DNA of 64,000 nt, taken from Earliella scabrosa. Its lineage: Eukaryota > Basidiomycota > Agaricomycetes > Polyporales > Polyporaceae. Shown here piece after piece: positions 10,191-20,818 of the stretch. Position 1 is the first letter of the stretch. Every line of letters starts with the position of its first letter. The notes under the pieces are model-generated. The model did not search any database. It was not told where the DNA came from and worked only from the letters and a program-made list of their open reading frames with translations. A program made the translations under genes and the position numbers. The stretch covers positions 1,426,001-1,490,000 of the forward strand of contig JABYQQ010000008.1 of the NCBI GenBank assembly GCA_022605405.1, read 5' to 3'.

Positions 10191-12316
10191 ATGTCCGCGC
10201 GCCGACCTCTCGACCTTCGCCCGTCTGTTTGTCCACTCGCTTGCTCCCCACTCGACCACTGTCCCCTCAATATTTGTCCTCCGCGTACACCTCGACACAC
10301 CTACGGACGATCACGCCGATTCGACTCGCCAACTGATGACGTCCAACTGCGTATCAGCCCCAGTACCAAGACAAAGAAGGCCAAGCACCGCGTTGTACGG
10401 GGCGGGGTACGTGCCGACTACCTCGAGCACTACAAGACGCCATCGAAGTCTACGCGCCCTGACCCCCAGTTCACGACAATCGCTGACCATTCAGCGGACA
10501 TCGGCAAGAAGAAATCCGCGCCCCCGCCTCGTTCCATTGCGCCTACGCCCGCTGGCCTGAAACCCACCACTCTCGCACGCGCTTGTATCGAACAGCACTC
10601 GGGCGCAAGCGGGTATCAGGTGCATCGTCACTGCCTTCGTCGTGCAGGCCCTGATCTGACGAACACACATATCACAGGGGTCTGCACGCTCCATCCCGGA
10701 CTCTGCCAGTGAACCGGAGGACAGTGCCGGAGAGCGACTTCGGCAGAAGCGCAAGGGCAAGGCTCGGGATCCCACGTCGTCGCGTTCTGCATCCACCTCG
10801 AACAGCGACCGGCCGCCCGCGACTGCGAGTGAACGCGATGAGGAAGGCGACGCAGAAGATGAACCCCAGGGAATCACGATCAACGAGTACGGAGGCGGCC
10901 TCTCGGACGAAGAAACCCAGGGCGAACGTCGTGGCCTCGACGAGGACATCAACACCGAACGTATACAATGGCTGTATGAAGGTCAATCTGACGAAGAGCT
11001 CGGTATGAACAACAAGACGTCGAACTACCGATCCCGCCACTACAAGACTGGTAACTCATCCAAGGACACCTCAAATGTGGTTGTGCCCCAGCGCGTACGT
11101 CCTAGCAAGCCCATCATGTACTTATGACACTCATGTGCCCCTAGAAGGACCAACTTACGGCCGTCAAGCACCTTGATCTCTACGCCAAGGGCGGGTCCGC
11201 CAACTTGAAGAAAGACAAGGAAAGCTATCATGTCAGCGACATCCCAACAGACATGCGACGTGCCTATCACGAAATCCTTGTCCCGCTTGCTCGTCTGGAC
11301 GTTGGTAGGCGCCAGCCGTTCACGGAGCTCACCATCCAGGAAACCCAGAAGCTCTTCGATCTCGCGTACCCCGACATAGTCCACGAGATCGCAAGCCCCT
11401 CAGACATGTTCCACAAACTGGTACGTCTTTCACTATGTCTCTGCTCATATGCTGACTGCTCGAACAGATCAACGACCGCCTGAGCGAGTGGCAGAATCTG
11501 CATCGCCGTTACGCTCTCGAGCAACTCGAAGAGCACTTCGCGAGCAAAGAGTTCCTCAAGCCCATCAAAGCTCGTGCGGCATACGTCAAGCGACAGCTCG
11601 CGCTGGACCTGCCCGAGATTGAACGTCAGAAGAAGATTCGGTCGATGCAAGTCCCGTTCTATTGGCGCGTCTGGCGTGAGCGTGAGGATGTCAAAAAGAT
11701 AAACTATATATGTCTTTATGGGACCGCATTAATGTCGCTCTAGGGTCGCTTTGAGCATCCCCTGATCCTGAAGACCTTTGCCCAAGCACACTTGCCTGCG
11801 CTCGAGACGCCGAGCCGTCAAGTCTATGACATCTTCCGCCAGAACTACGAGTCAACCCACCCCGCCGGCGCCCTCGTCATGTCCACGCTTGCGGTGAGTG
11901 TACTACATCTATTGTATGCTTTCACAGTCATTGAACACTTGCTGTTACAGGTAGAGTTCGCTCTCACGCACTATCAGACTGGCGAGTTGGTGCTCACTAG
12001 TAAGGATCCGGACTGCCACTTCTCACGCCAAAACTGGGGCGACCGTTTGGATCGACGTCCCGGCAAGAAGCCCCTGAAGCGCATGAAGGTTCACAAGCAT
12101 TACACGCACGCCCAGGAGTTCGACGACAATCGCTGGGAGGAGATTCTCGCCGCCGTGCGCAAGGCCGCTCCGCCCAAGCGCCGCAAGCGGATTTCAATCG
12201 CACTCGATGACGACAATGTCGAGGAGGAGTCGGATCTCCCGATCCCGTCGTCTGACATTGTACGTCCCTCCTTGTCGTCCTATGGCATACTCACTCACAC
12301 ACGTCTCTTGAAGTGA
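10191..12316 (+). CDS. Unrecognised multi-exon protein, transposon-accessory type
   Basis: Consistent splice sites give exons of about 10191-10619, 10678-11094, 11145-11420, 11468-11689, 11744-11893, 11951-12259 and a stop soon after. All introns are 47-58 nt and in phase from exon 2 on. The N-terminal half is basic and Ser/Pro-rich, then acidic. The C-terminal half looks globular (DMRRAYHEILVPLARLD; FEHPLILKTFAQAHL; HPAGALVMSTLAVEFALTHY) and ends in a basic then acidic tail. I recall similarly arranged proteins beside DNA transposons in Agaricomycetes (loosely DUF6532-like) but cannot assign a family. The true start is uncertain: 10191 is the first Met of a Pro/Leu-rich lead-in that may be untranslated. 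No catalytic motif is seen. Confidence 0.5.
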
Positions 12317-13329
12317 ACGTCGCCTCCACAGTGGCAATCAGCACAGGCTCTCTCTCCCGGTCTCGTGATGTCGTCTCTATCATGTCCGTCCCCGCCCCAT
12401 GTCGTCTCTCTCATGTTGTCTCTATCATGTACTCTCCACGTCCCATCCCTCAGCTCAGCCGCCGCAGGTCGCTAGTGTGCCTGCGAGGCATTGCGGGCAC
12501 CCTAGTACTGACCGGTTGGCATACATACCCGACCTGTATCTATGCGGTTCCATATGCCCCTTTACTATGCTGTCCCCTCTCGACTACCCTATGCGTTCTT
12601 ACTGTATGCCTCCCACTGTCTCTGTCCCCCACGATCTTCGATTTATTTATCTTCGCCCGGTACGTCTGCTTATTTTGAGTTTGTCACAACACTTGATGAC
12701 TGACTTTTCTGCGCCCGTGTCTAGTCTCCGACGCCCTTGCGTTCTATACCAGACTCTTTCACCGCCGCATTTTATCTATACATGATGTACAACACGTTGC
12801 TACTACGGTCATTATACACGTTCTGACCAAATTTGTACATGTGTGCTTCTGGTGATACTTGAGGCAGGGTCTGGGCCGTCACTTGATGGCGCCTTTGGTG
12901 GAGAGCTTATGGCTCTTCTCCCATGTTGAACAACCAGGGAAGCTTGATACAAGAGACCCCACTTAACTTGTACCAAGCTCAACACTTATCCTCCTTGACC
13001 TCCCTTGGCGGCACTTACGGTCCTTGACCAAGTACGTTCCAAGCCCGCGACATTTTCCTGATGCAGTACAGTAGTCATCAGGAAAAACCTCCCACGCCAA
13101 TATGTGTGAATTCATCAAATTGCACACAATGTCAACAATCGGGGCCCATTCGGTACAGTTTGGAGGCGGATTTCTCATCATTATGATCACATATAATGCC
13201 CCTCCAAGCATGAACTGACTTAGGCATTTCTTACTGCAGCAATCGCTGCCCGAGACAGCATGGATGGCGGGCGCCTTGGCCGTTGCAACCGTTGCCGCAG
13301 GCGCTTAAGCCTCGGAGACATGCGGGCGG
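12317..13329. other. No supportable gene
   Basis: CT-rich open stretches follow the gene at 10191-12316. A short open end, QSLPETAWMAGALAVATVAA then stop (13240-13308), follows a good acceptor (TTACTGCAG), so it could be the last exon of a decayed gene. I cannot build the rest. Confidence 0.3.
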
Positions 13330-14490
13330 AGTTTTAATCCTGCCACGTCATCATCCCTCCAGGCTCCGTTGTTCTTCGTTCAAGTTCTTCCTCACCCTCA
13401 CGTCGTATACTTCTCTCTCTCGTTGTTCCATCAAGATCCAACGTTCAAGTGTTCAACGTTCAACCCTCGTCCGCCCCATCTTTGCCTACCCAGAGCCGCC
13501 TTGGTCGCCATCCTATCCAGCCTGGTACGACGTTCGTTCCCTTTCCGCATCCACCCACCAAGAGACCCATCCCCGTCCTGCTTCAAGTCTCTTCGTTGCA
13601 GCCCCTTTTGCCTGCCATAGCCCTCAGCACGCATTAGTTGGCTGCCACGTCGCCACACTTGTCCTTGCCCATCGGCGTCCACCCTTTCGCTCCTCTCCAC
13701 CCGTCTCCTTCGCCTCCCTCCTCGGCCTTCTTGTCATGTCTATACCGTGATCGACCGTGGTTCCTCAGCACAACCTACAGCCGCAGGTTATCCCACTTGC
13801 ATCATTACTCCCTCCACGCTCTCGGTCCCGTGCCTCTGCACTCACTCAGCCCGCGCCCCTCGTCAACCTCACCAACCTGTACACGCGTGGCGCGCCCGTC
13901 TCGTTCGTTCGCACTCTCCATCCTCTTCACCGCCTCGTCTGTCCCTCCGTGCGTATCACCGTCTCTCAAAATTTCTGCGGACGGATCACGGACGCAGCCG
14001 CGACCACAGACGGCAGCATCGCGCACTCGACATTGTCCTTGCCGGTGTTGAGACCGTCTGTGCTTCTCTCCGCCCCTTGCTGACCTTCTCCGCCCACCTT
14101 GTCCGCGCTGCTTCTTCGGCATGTTGCGCTCTTCCACCCTTCCGCTTACCTGCCGTCCTTGGGCACACCCTGTCCGCCCTCGCGCTCTTTCTGCCTCCTT
14201 GTGTGGCCGCCATTGCTCGTCACCACCCTCGTGCTTTGCCGCCCTCGTCCGTCACCACTCTCGTTCGACACCGCCTTCTCGCTCCTCTCTGCTCTCTAGT
14301 TCCTTGAGTGCGCTCTCGTCTTCTTGTGTTCTCTCTCTGCATGTGCTCTCGTCTCCGCCCGTGCGTCTGTCTCCGCCTGTGCTTGGCTCATCTGCTTGCC
14401 TTCTTGTCTGTCCTGTCTGTCCTCCCGTCCTCCTCTCCATTGTCTGGCAGGTCTATTCTCGGTCAGGTCTCGTGTTGCTTCTGTGGGTCG
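13330..14490 (+). other. Strand-asymmetric pyrimidine-rich block
   Basis: About 1.1 kb of the plus strand is dominated by C and T with almost no purine runs. Every plus frame is therefore rich in Ser, Pro, Leu and Arg, and long open frames arise without coding signal. No domain, splice pattern or start context supports a gene. Such CT blocks occur in fungal promoters and leaders but are rarely this long. Confidence 0.55.
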
Positions 14491-14756
14491 GTCCAGTAGT
14501 TGTAGTACTTGAACCCATCTACACTGTAGACAGACATCATAATGAATATGAGTCTTATCATTTCTACCAATAGTTATGTGCAATGTGTAGCTGAATGAGT
14601 GCAAAGTTGTGACCAATATCCTACCAATCTGTTCGCAATTCCTTGCAATTTGTTATTATTCGAAAAATTATTCAGGCCCCCTAAATGATTTTTCCAATTG
14701 CAACACAGTTGCCAATCTGCAGCGACTTTGACACAATTCTCCAGAATCTCTGCTAA

Positions 14757-15064
14757 TCAGGTAGGGGGGTTTTTCCTGATGACTAGTGCATCAAAGGTGA
14801 GGATGAAAGCGACGAGCAGTGGAAGCGGGATATGGAGGGGTGCAGCTAGGATGTAGGTGCGGGTAAACCGAATGGGTAGCTCAGAGTCGTGCACGATGTC
14901 GGACACAGGCATGTCATGTAGAGCGATGGGAGGTGCCGGAGCGATGGGACTAGCAGTGGAGGCAGAATTCGCGGGGTCAAACGTGAGGCCTCCGACGTGC
15001 CACGCCAATGCATCGCCATCGTGGGTGCAAGCGTCGTGAGTCGGCGTACTGGGAGGCTTGTCGG
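14757..15064 (-). pseudogene. 3' part of an ORF split by the LTR retrotransposon
   Basis: This minus-strand frame enters from the left LTR border at 15064, runs through DKPPSTPTHDACTHDGDALA, a Pro/Ala-rich middle and a hydrophobic stretch near the C-terminus (LHIPLPLLVAFILTFDAL), and stops at 14757. Across the 4-bp TCGG duplication it continues in frame from the open segment at 21659-21858. I do not recognise the protein. Confidence 0.35.
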
Positions 15065-15918
15065 TGATACGTCAACTGCGAGGCCAAGTGTGAAAAACAC
15101 CTGAACAACCAGAAGAACAAGAAACAAGAAGGAGGAGTCCAGCCGATTCCCAGAGAGACTGACGAGCCCGTCGACGAGAGCTACGAGCTCTAACGATGAC
15201 AACGACCGACGGTCTGCGGTCGAACGGGACGAGATAGAACGTGCTGCGAAGTACGATGGACGTACGATGGACCGAACGACGGTACGGACGAGTTTGATCG
15301 ACGGTCGAGAGACAAGGGACGGTCGTGTGAGGACTGAGGAACGGACGACGACGAACGGACGGAGTGCGATGACGGACGAGAGGAGTACGACGAGGAGAAC
15401 CGAGAGACCGACGACGAAAGGCTCGACCGCAACGACGGTCATCACGCGATGAGATCCGAACTCTGAGGGGGAAAGAATGCTTCTGAGGGAAGGGGGGATG
15501 CCCTGCTCTGGTGACCACTACCAGCTGGCCACTACTAAGTACATGGAGAATCCTCGGACGACCAATGTGATCGGATCAACCAACCAACTGTCCGACCGGT
15601 ACCGGCAACCCGTCAACTCCACAGCCGGTCCAGAGACGCTCTGACCGTATCACGAGCTACCAACCACTGACCAGTGACCATGTCTCATCAAAAGACAACC
15701 TCTGGTGGACTGCGTGCTAGTTGATTGACTGCTTGCATTGATGAGACCGATGAACGACGAACGACGAACGACGAACGACGAACGACGAACGACGAACGAC
15801 GAACGACGAACGACGAACGACGAACGACGAATGACGAACGACGAACGACGAACGACGAACGACGAAGTGAGGTCTTCTTGGCCTGCTTCCATGTGTGCCC
15901 ATGCAATGGTGCACTACA
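15065..15918 (-). repeat. 3' LTR (854 bp)
   Basis: This matches the other LTR (20819-21658) almost base for base. The visible differences are A versus G near 15315, a T variant inside the 7-mer array near 15830, and two extra 7-bp units. The polypurine tract lies just outside at 15919-15930 on the plus-strand coordinates. Confidence 0.92.
15753..15866. repeat. 7-bp tandem array in 3' LTR, about 16 units
   Basis: The repeat unit is GAACGAC (also readable as ACGACGA), with one C-to-T variant unit. It lies inside the LTR about 50 bp from its start. The unit is not a multiple of a direct codon, yet every frame stays open and gives artificial repeats such as DERRTTN and VVRRSSF. Confidence 0.95.
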
Positions 15919-16680
15919 CCTCCTCCCCACTGAAATCTGGACTGTCCTCAGTCCATGTAACAACGAGCGGTGGTCGCGCGGTTCTAGTCCAAGTCCTGGT
16001 AGACCGACATGCTTGTTCAACCGCTCAGCATGGATCTTGCAGAGCTGGTCTCGTCGGTCTTGAGTGTACCGGCCGGTCGGAGTGTATGGCGCGGGGTTGG
16101 GGTCGAGCACGGGCATTCCCTCCAGGGGATCGCCGATGCGGTTGCGTACAATGCGGAAGTGTGCGGGTAGCTCGTCGACCACCGGTCGGACCCTCTTAGC
16201 GACGGGCTTGTACTTCTTCTTGGTCTTAAGAAACACTTGCACAGGCTCGACGGTCGACGGGGCCGTCGAAACGGGGCGTTGGTCGTCTGAAGTCGACAGG
16301 TAGAACACCGGAGTCCCTTCGCGCACGCTGGCTGCTCGATGGGACGTTCGACGGGGAAGGCTTTTCGACGGCTGGGAAGGCACGGCTAGCCGTCGGTTCT
16401 TGTCCTTTGTCGGTGTGTCATCGGTCGCAGCCAGTCGTGGAGTGGCCTCGGTCGGAGGGATAGGGGGCGAAGGAATGGGAGGATGGTTGGAAGGAGCGAA
16501 GTGGAGAAGAGTCGACCGGATCTCGGACTGGATGCGGTCGTCGTCGGACACGAATAAATAGGCTTCAGATATGGTTTTCTCGTCGAGGTTAGCTAGCTGG
16601 GTATAGCCGGTCGCATGAAGCTGTCCGGTCTGCTCGTCGTAGTCTAGAATTAACGCAAGATCTCCCTGACTATTCGTCAG
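15919..16680 (-). pseudogene. Truncated pol start fused to a short downstream tail
   Basis: This ORF overlaps the gag end in another frame and begins near LTNSQGDLALILDYDE. It carries the protease-RT linker typical of basidiomycete gypsy elements (KKKYKPVAKRVRPVVDELP; GDPLEGMPVLDPNP; YTPTGRYTQDRRDQL). Where the RT would follow, the sequence changes abruptly near 16040 to CKIHAERLNKHVGLPGLGL and then reaches the polypurine tract. The core of pol has therefore been removed by a deletion. Confidence 0.75.
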
Positions 16681-19600
16681 ATCCTCGAACTCTGAAAACC
16701 CTTCGTCGGTTCGCGAAGACTTGCAGGAGCGTCGCCGCGCGCGTATGTGGGAATGGTCAACCGCTTGCCCGAGTTAGGACAGGTGACCTCTATCTCCTGA
16801 CGGCCCGACCGGTCGTTCCGTACCGTACACGACATGAGGACGTCGAACGGTCGACCCAGTAGCACGTCGTAGGACGCACATTTGACGACGTGCATCTGAA
16901 GGTATACGATGATGCCTCCCTTCAGTTCGACGGGGACGTCGCGTGCAAGCCCCAGCGTCTGGTCGGTCTCACCATTCGCTGACTGCATGGGCATGGTCGT
17001 GCTTGGGTCGTACTGAATGCCGAGGTCGTAGCACTTTGACACGCTGATGGCCACTACCTGTGAGCCCGGGTCGAGGATACATTCGACAGGCCCCGCGTCG
17101 TTGACCCAGCCCCATATGGCGCGAAGCTTGTGGTTATCGGCTGCGACGACGAGCGTTTCGTCGAAGTCATCATCGTCGACGGTTGAAATGGTCGTCGTGG
17201 TCGGTTTGACGCGATACATCCCACGGGGAAGGTCTGTCTGGTGCGCAAAGACGCTGGGAGCGGGGACGTGTTTGCCGATGGGCGGGGTGGTCTCGGTCGC
17301 AATTTTGAGCGGCGTGACTTCGGACGACACGGTAGATGCGGTCGACGGAGGGTCGCCCTCGTCGGGCACTTCCTCGACGTACGCCATAAGGACGGGTGAA
17401 CGTGCGCGCGGTGCCTCGGGAGCCTTGACGGCCGGAACGACGACTTCCGCAGCGACGGACGGTCGCGTAGCTTCGTCGAACTTGGTCATAACGCGACGGC
17501 TGCTCGTCGCTTCATTGAGACGCTTCCTGATCCCTGGGGCGATGCTGAGCAGCTCGATGGCCGACATCGTGACCGTCTGCTGGTCGAAGAAGTTGCGTTG
17601 GAAGACCCGATCCTCTGCGCCGCGGTCGAGCCCGACGGGGACCACTCGATAGGCTGGCTGGGGCTGAGCCCGTTCGGTCGTGGCGGCCTTCGACGGTTGA
17701 CCGGCCGGCTGTAGGTGGGGGTACGCGAAGTCGCGAACCTTAGGCTCGCTAGCGGTGGTCTTTGGGTGACCCGCGGTGGTAGCGTCGCGAGCGGTCGCGT
17801 ACGGGTGGACGGGGACCGTCTGGTCGTCGCCTGCCTGCACTGGAGAGCTCAGTTGCTCGGTCGTGGTCGACCACGGGTACGATCCTGCTGGCTTCGCTGC
17901 CTCCACGACCGACGTAGGTGGTGGTGCAACGGGTTCTTCGGGGAGCTCAATCATCGGGGCGTCGTTCTCGACCACTCCGCCTCCAACGTTTGCGCGTGGG
18001 ACGGGCGAGGGGGCTACCTCCGGACCCTTCTCGGTCGACTCGGTCGCCGTCGGCTGGACCGGCTTGCGGGCTCGCGGGCGCATCTGGATGATGACTCCAT
18101 CGAAGACTTCATGGGTGTTTCGTCGCTCCTTGCGCTCCTGAATCAGAGCCAGCTGCTGGAGAAGGGCCTCCTCGTGCTCCTCCTCGGTACGTTCGTCGAG
18201 CCCTCCGATCATGTTGGTCTCGGCAACGGTCAAGAGCATATGGCCAAGGCCGCCCTGCGCGCGTTGACCGGGGTTCGCTTCGTGCCACCGACGGGCCTGC
18301 TCGCGGATCGGACCGCCCTTGCCGTCGTTGGGAACTTCACCTCCGCCAGGCAGGACGATGCGGTTCGAGGCGTGGTGGCGACGGACGAGCCCATCGCGGA
18401 TGTCGTCGTCGAGAGCACGGCAGAAGCGCGTGTGGCAGCCAGGGATCCCACAGTAGAAACACTCTGGTCGAGCCTGACGCTGGTAGTCCCCGTTGCCCTG
18501 CTGCTGGCCGAAGACCTGGTTGTTTGCCGGGTTAACGGGAGGGTTGCGACCACCAAATCCGAACGGGGCCCGTCGCTGGTACCCGCCATCGGTCGGTCGA
18601 GCGTTGGCTGACTGCGTCGCAGCGATGGCCTGACTGACCGCTGACGAGATGACGTTCTGGAACACCTCCGCCTTGATGACGACCGTGTCGTCGGCCACTT
18701 GCGTGGGTTGGACCGGAGGAGGGATCAACGGCGACGGAGTTGCAGCTGAATGACTGGGGGACATGTGCGGTGGAAGGTCACGACCGGCGGTCAAAGCCGG
18801 TGGACCGACGGTGACTCCGAAGGGGTTGTCCATGTTCAGGCTGTGCATGATGGCCTCGTGGACCTGCTCGATGGTGTAGGAGTCGTTCGAGTTTTTGTTG
18901 ACCTTCCACTCGAGGTGCGCCATGATCCGGGGGTGGAACGACGGGTCGACAACGCCGACGAGGTACTTGGTCACCTCACGCTCCGTCACGTCGGGGGTAG
19001 CCTTGGTCAACAGGTAACGAGCGACCGGGAAGATGCGACGGTAGAAGTCGAGGTATTCGGCGGTGGTCGACGCATGACGACCGAAGGCGTCAACGACGAT
19101 GGCGTTGAACTCGGCGACGGTCCACCGTTGGTTGCTGTCCAAGCCGGGGTAGAACTCGAGCACCGCCTTCTTGAAGTCGTCGAACGTGACCGCCGCGTCG
19201 TTGAACTGCGGAAGGGACGACCAGTTGCGTTCGACGTCGGAGGGGGTATACATGACGGCGGCTTGCTTCCGTTCTTGGTCGACCGTGACATTCTTTTGGA
19301 CGAGGAGCCGCTCGAGCTCGCGGAAGTAACGACTCACGCTGGTCCTGGAAGCGGCCGGGTCCCACTGCGGGGTGCCATGCTCTCTACTCAACGGCAGCGA
19401 CGAAAACTCGGCCGACGGTGCAGCGGCTGGTTGCAACATGACGACCGGTGCGGAAGGCGAGACGGTGGTTAACGCGGTTGGAGCGGTGGTAGACGGATTT
19501 TGAATCGTCGAAACTGCGACGGGAGGTTCGTAGGAAGGAGGCGGAGTTGTCGGTCGACGACGAGTCCGTCTGGAGGTTAGGTCGGTTGGTGGAAGAGGGA

Positions 19601-20749
19601 CGAGTCCCCGTTCTGCGTAAGAACGACAAGTGAGGCGCAACGGTGGTATGGAGGGTTCGTCGATCGAAGCACGGTAGTGTTGCAGGGTCCAGTCCTACGA
19701 CCGGTCGAGAACTGCAAAATGACCTGACCAGAACTGAAAAGAACCGGACCAGAACCGGAAAATTATCAGTCAAGTTATCGGTTCAGTTCCAGTTATTTTT
19801 TTCAGCCGTATATCAGAACCGGTCCATAACCGGTCCCGACCGGTCATGAACCGGTACAAATAGTACCCCATATCGTAGCCAATAATTCTACAATTCCAAC
19901 GGTATATAACACTATATACTTTGAATGGGAATTGAGGGTGCTAGAATCAAAATAAACCTGCCCATTTTGGGACAGATGAGCTGTCTTTTGAGCTGACAAA
20001 TGCCAACATACCCAATCTGGTAGCATAGGCGCCGGGTCCACCGCCCAAGCGCCCGCGGAAAACTCCGAAAACAAACCATCTGTCCCAATATGGGCAAGTT
20101 TATTTTGAACATAGCACGTTCAGTTTTGATCCAAAACATATAGTTATATATACCGTTAGATTCCCACGGCTCTGGGCTACGTTTTCAGCAAAAGTTGAAA
20201 TTTCAGCACAGCCGCTTTTCAACCAGTCAAGGACCGGTCATAACCGAGAACCGGACCGAGGTTCGGTTCGGTTATGGTAGAACCGAACATTTGGTCCGGT
20301 TCTCTCAAATCGGACTGGTCAAGTTCGGTTAAAAGTCCGGTTATCTCCGGAGAGGTCAAAAAACCGAACTTGACCGGACCCTGCAACACTAAAGCACGGT
20401 TAGCACGGCTGCTCGATGGGTCGTTCGACGGATTTTTCGAAGGAGAGGGGGATGGGGGGTTCTCGTCGTGCGACGGAGGGTCGTCGTTTCTTTGAACGAC
20501 CGAAGGGTCCGATAACCCCGACCCCAAGACACTTGGCGTTGACTCGACGCTGGTCAGGGGAGAGTCGGAAAAGATTGCAGGATGATTAGAAGAGACCATC
20601 AGAGCCTCGCGACGACTGCGGAGCTGATCAATTTCTCCTTCCAGGTCTAGTGCCGCACGTTTCAGGGTGTCGATCAACCGGTCGTATGCCGGTCCGGAGG
20701 AAGGAGTACCTGACTGGGCAGAGGGCAACGGTGGGTCGCTCGACGCCAT
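16677..20749 (-). pseudogene. Gag-protease polyprotein of the LTR element, interrupted by a MITE
   Basis: The likely start is ATG 20749 (MASSDPPLPSAQ), followed by a short coiled coil (YDRLIDTLKRAALDLEGEID). The reading frame is cut at 20392 by the hAT-type MITE and resumes in the same frame at 19666. Removing the MITE and one 8-bp duplication leaves the frame open. After it come a retrotransposon gag domain (FRELERLLVQ; FDDFKKAVLEFYPG; WTVAEFNAIV), a zinc knuckle (CFYCGIPGCHTRFC, C-x2-C-x5-H-x3-C), a Pro-rich linker and an aspartic protease (CILDPGSQVVAIS, later DVLLGRPFDVL). The 3' segment alone is open for about 987 codons and ends SSRI-stop at 16677. The protease carries DPGS in the active-site triplet region, common in this lineage. 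Confidence 0.85.
19675..20391. mobile_element. 717-bp hAT-type MITE nested in gag
   Basis: The ends are TAGTGTTGCAGGGTCC and its inverted form, and the exact 8-bp duplication AAGCACGG flanks it at 19667-19674 and 20392-20399. It resembles the MITE at 5592-6307 in ends, length and ACCGGTCA-rich subterminal DNA. Its interior has an imperfect palindrome (arms around 19901-20000 and 20070-20165, including TGCCCATTTTGGGACAGA against its inverted form) and carries GGTATATAACACTATATAC. There is no coding capacity. Confidence 0.92.
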
Positions 20750-20818
20750 CGACGACGACGACGACTCGCAGTCTTCTGGAGGTGGTCGACTGAAATCCCC
20801 TCGTGGTGGGCTCCAAAA

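Noticed and set aside
13747..14573. Long plus-strand ORFs as genes
   Set aside because: Several frames are open at once over a CT-rich tract, with Ser/Pro/Leu/Arg only. That is compositional, not coding, signal.
15060..15064. A 5-bp target duplication for the LTR element
   Set aside because: The flanks read GTCGG and TCGGG. Only TCGG is shared without moving the TG...CA borders, so I report 4 bp.
15753..15866. CRISPR-like or protein-repeat reading of the GAACGAC array
   Set aside because: Units are contiguous with no spacers, and all frames are open only because the 7-mer lacks stops. It is a microsatellite inside an LTR.
17715..18611. 298-codon plus ORF opposite gag
   Set aside because: Antisense shadow of the GC-rich gag frame with no domain.
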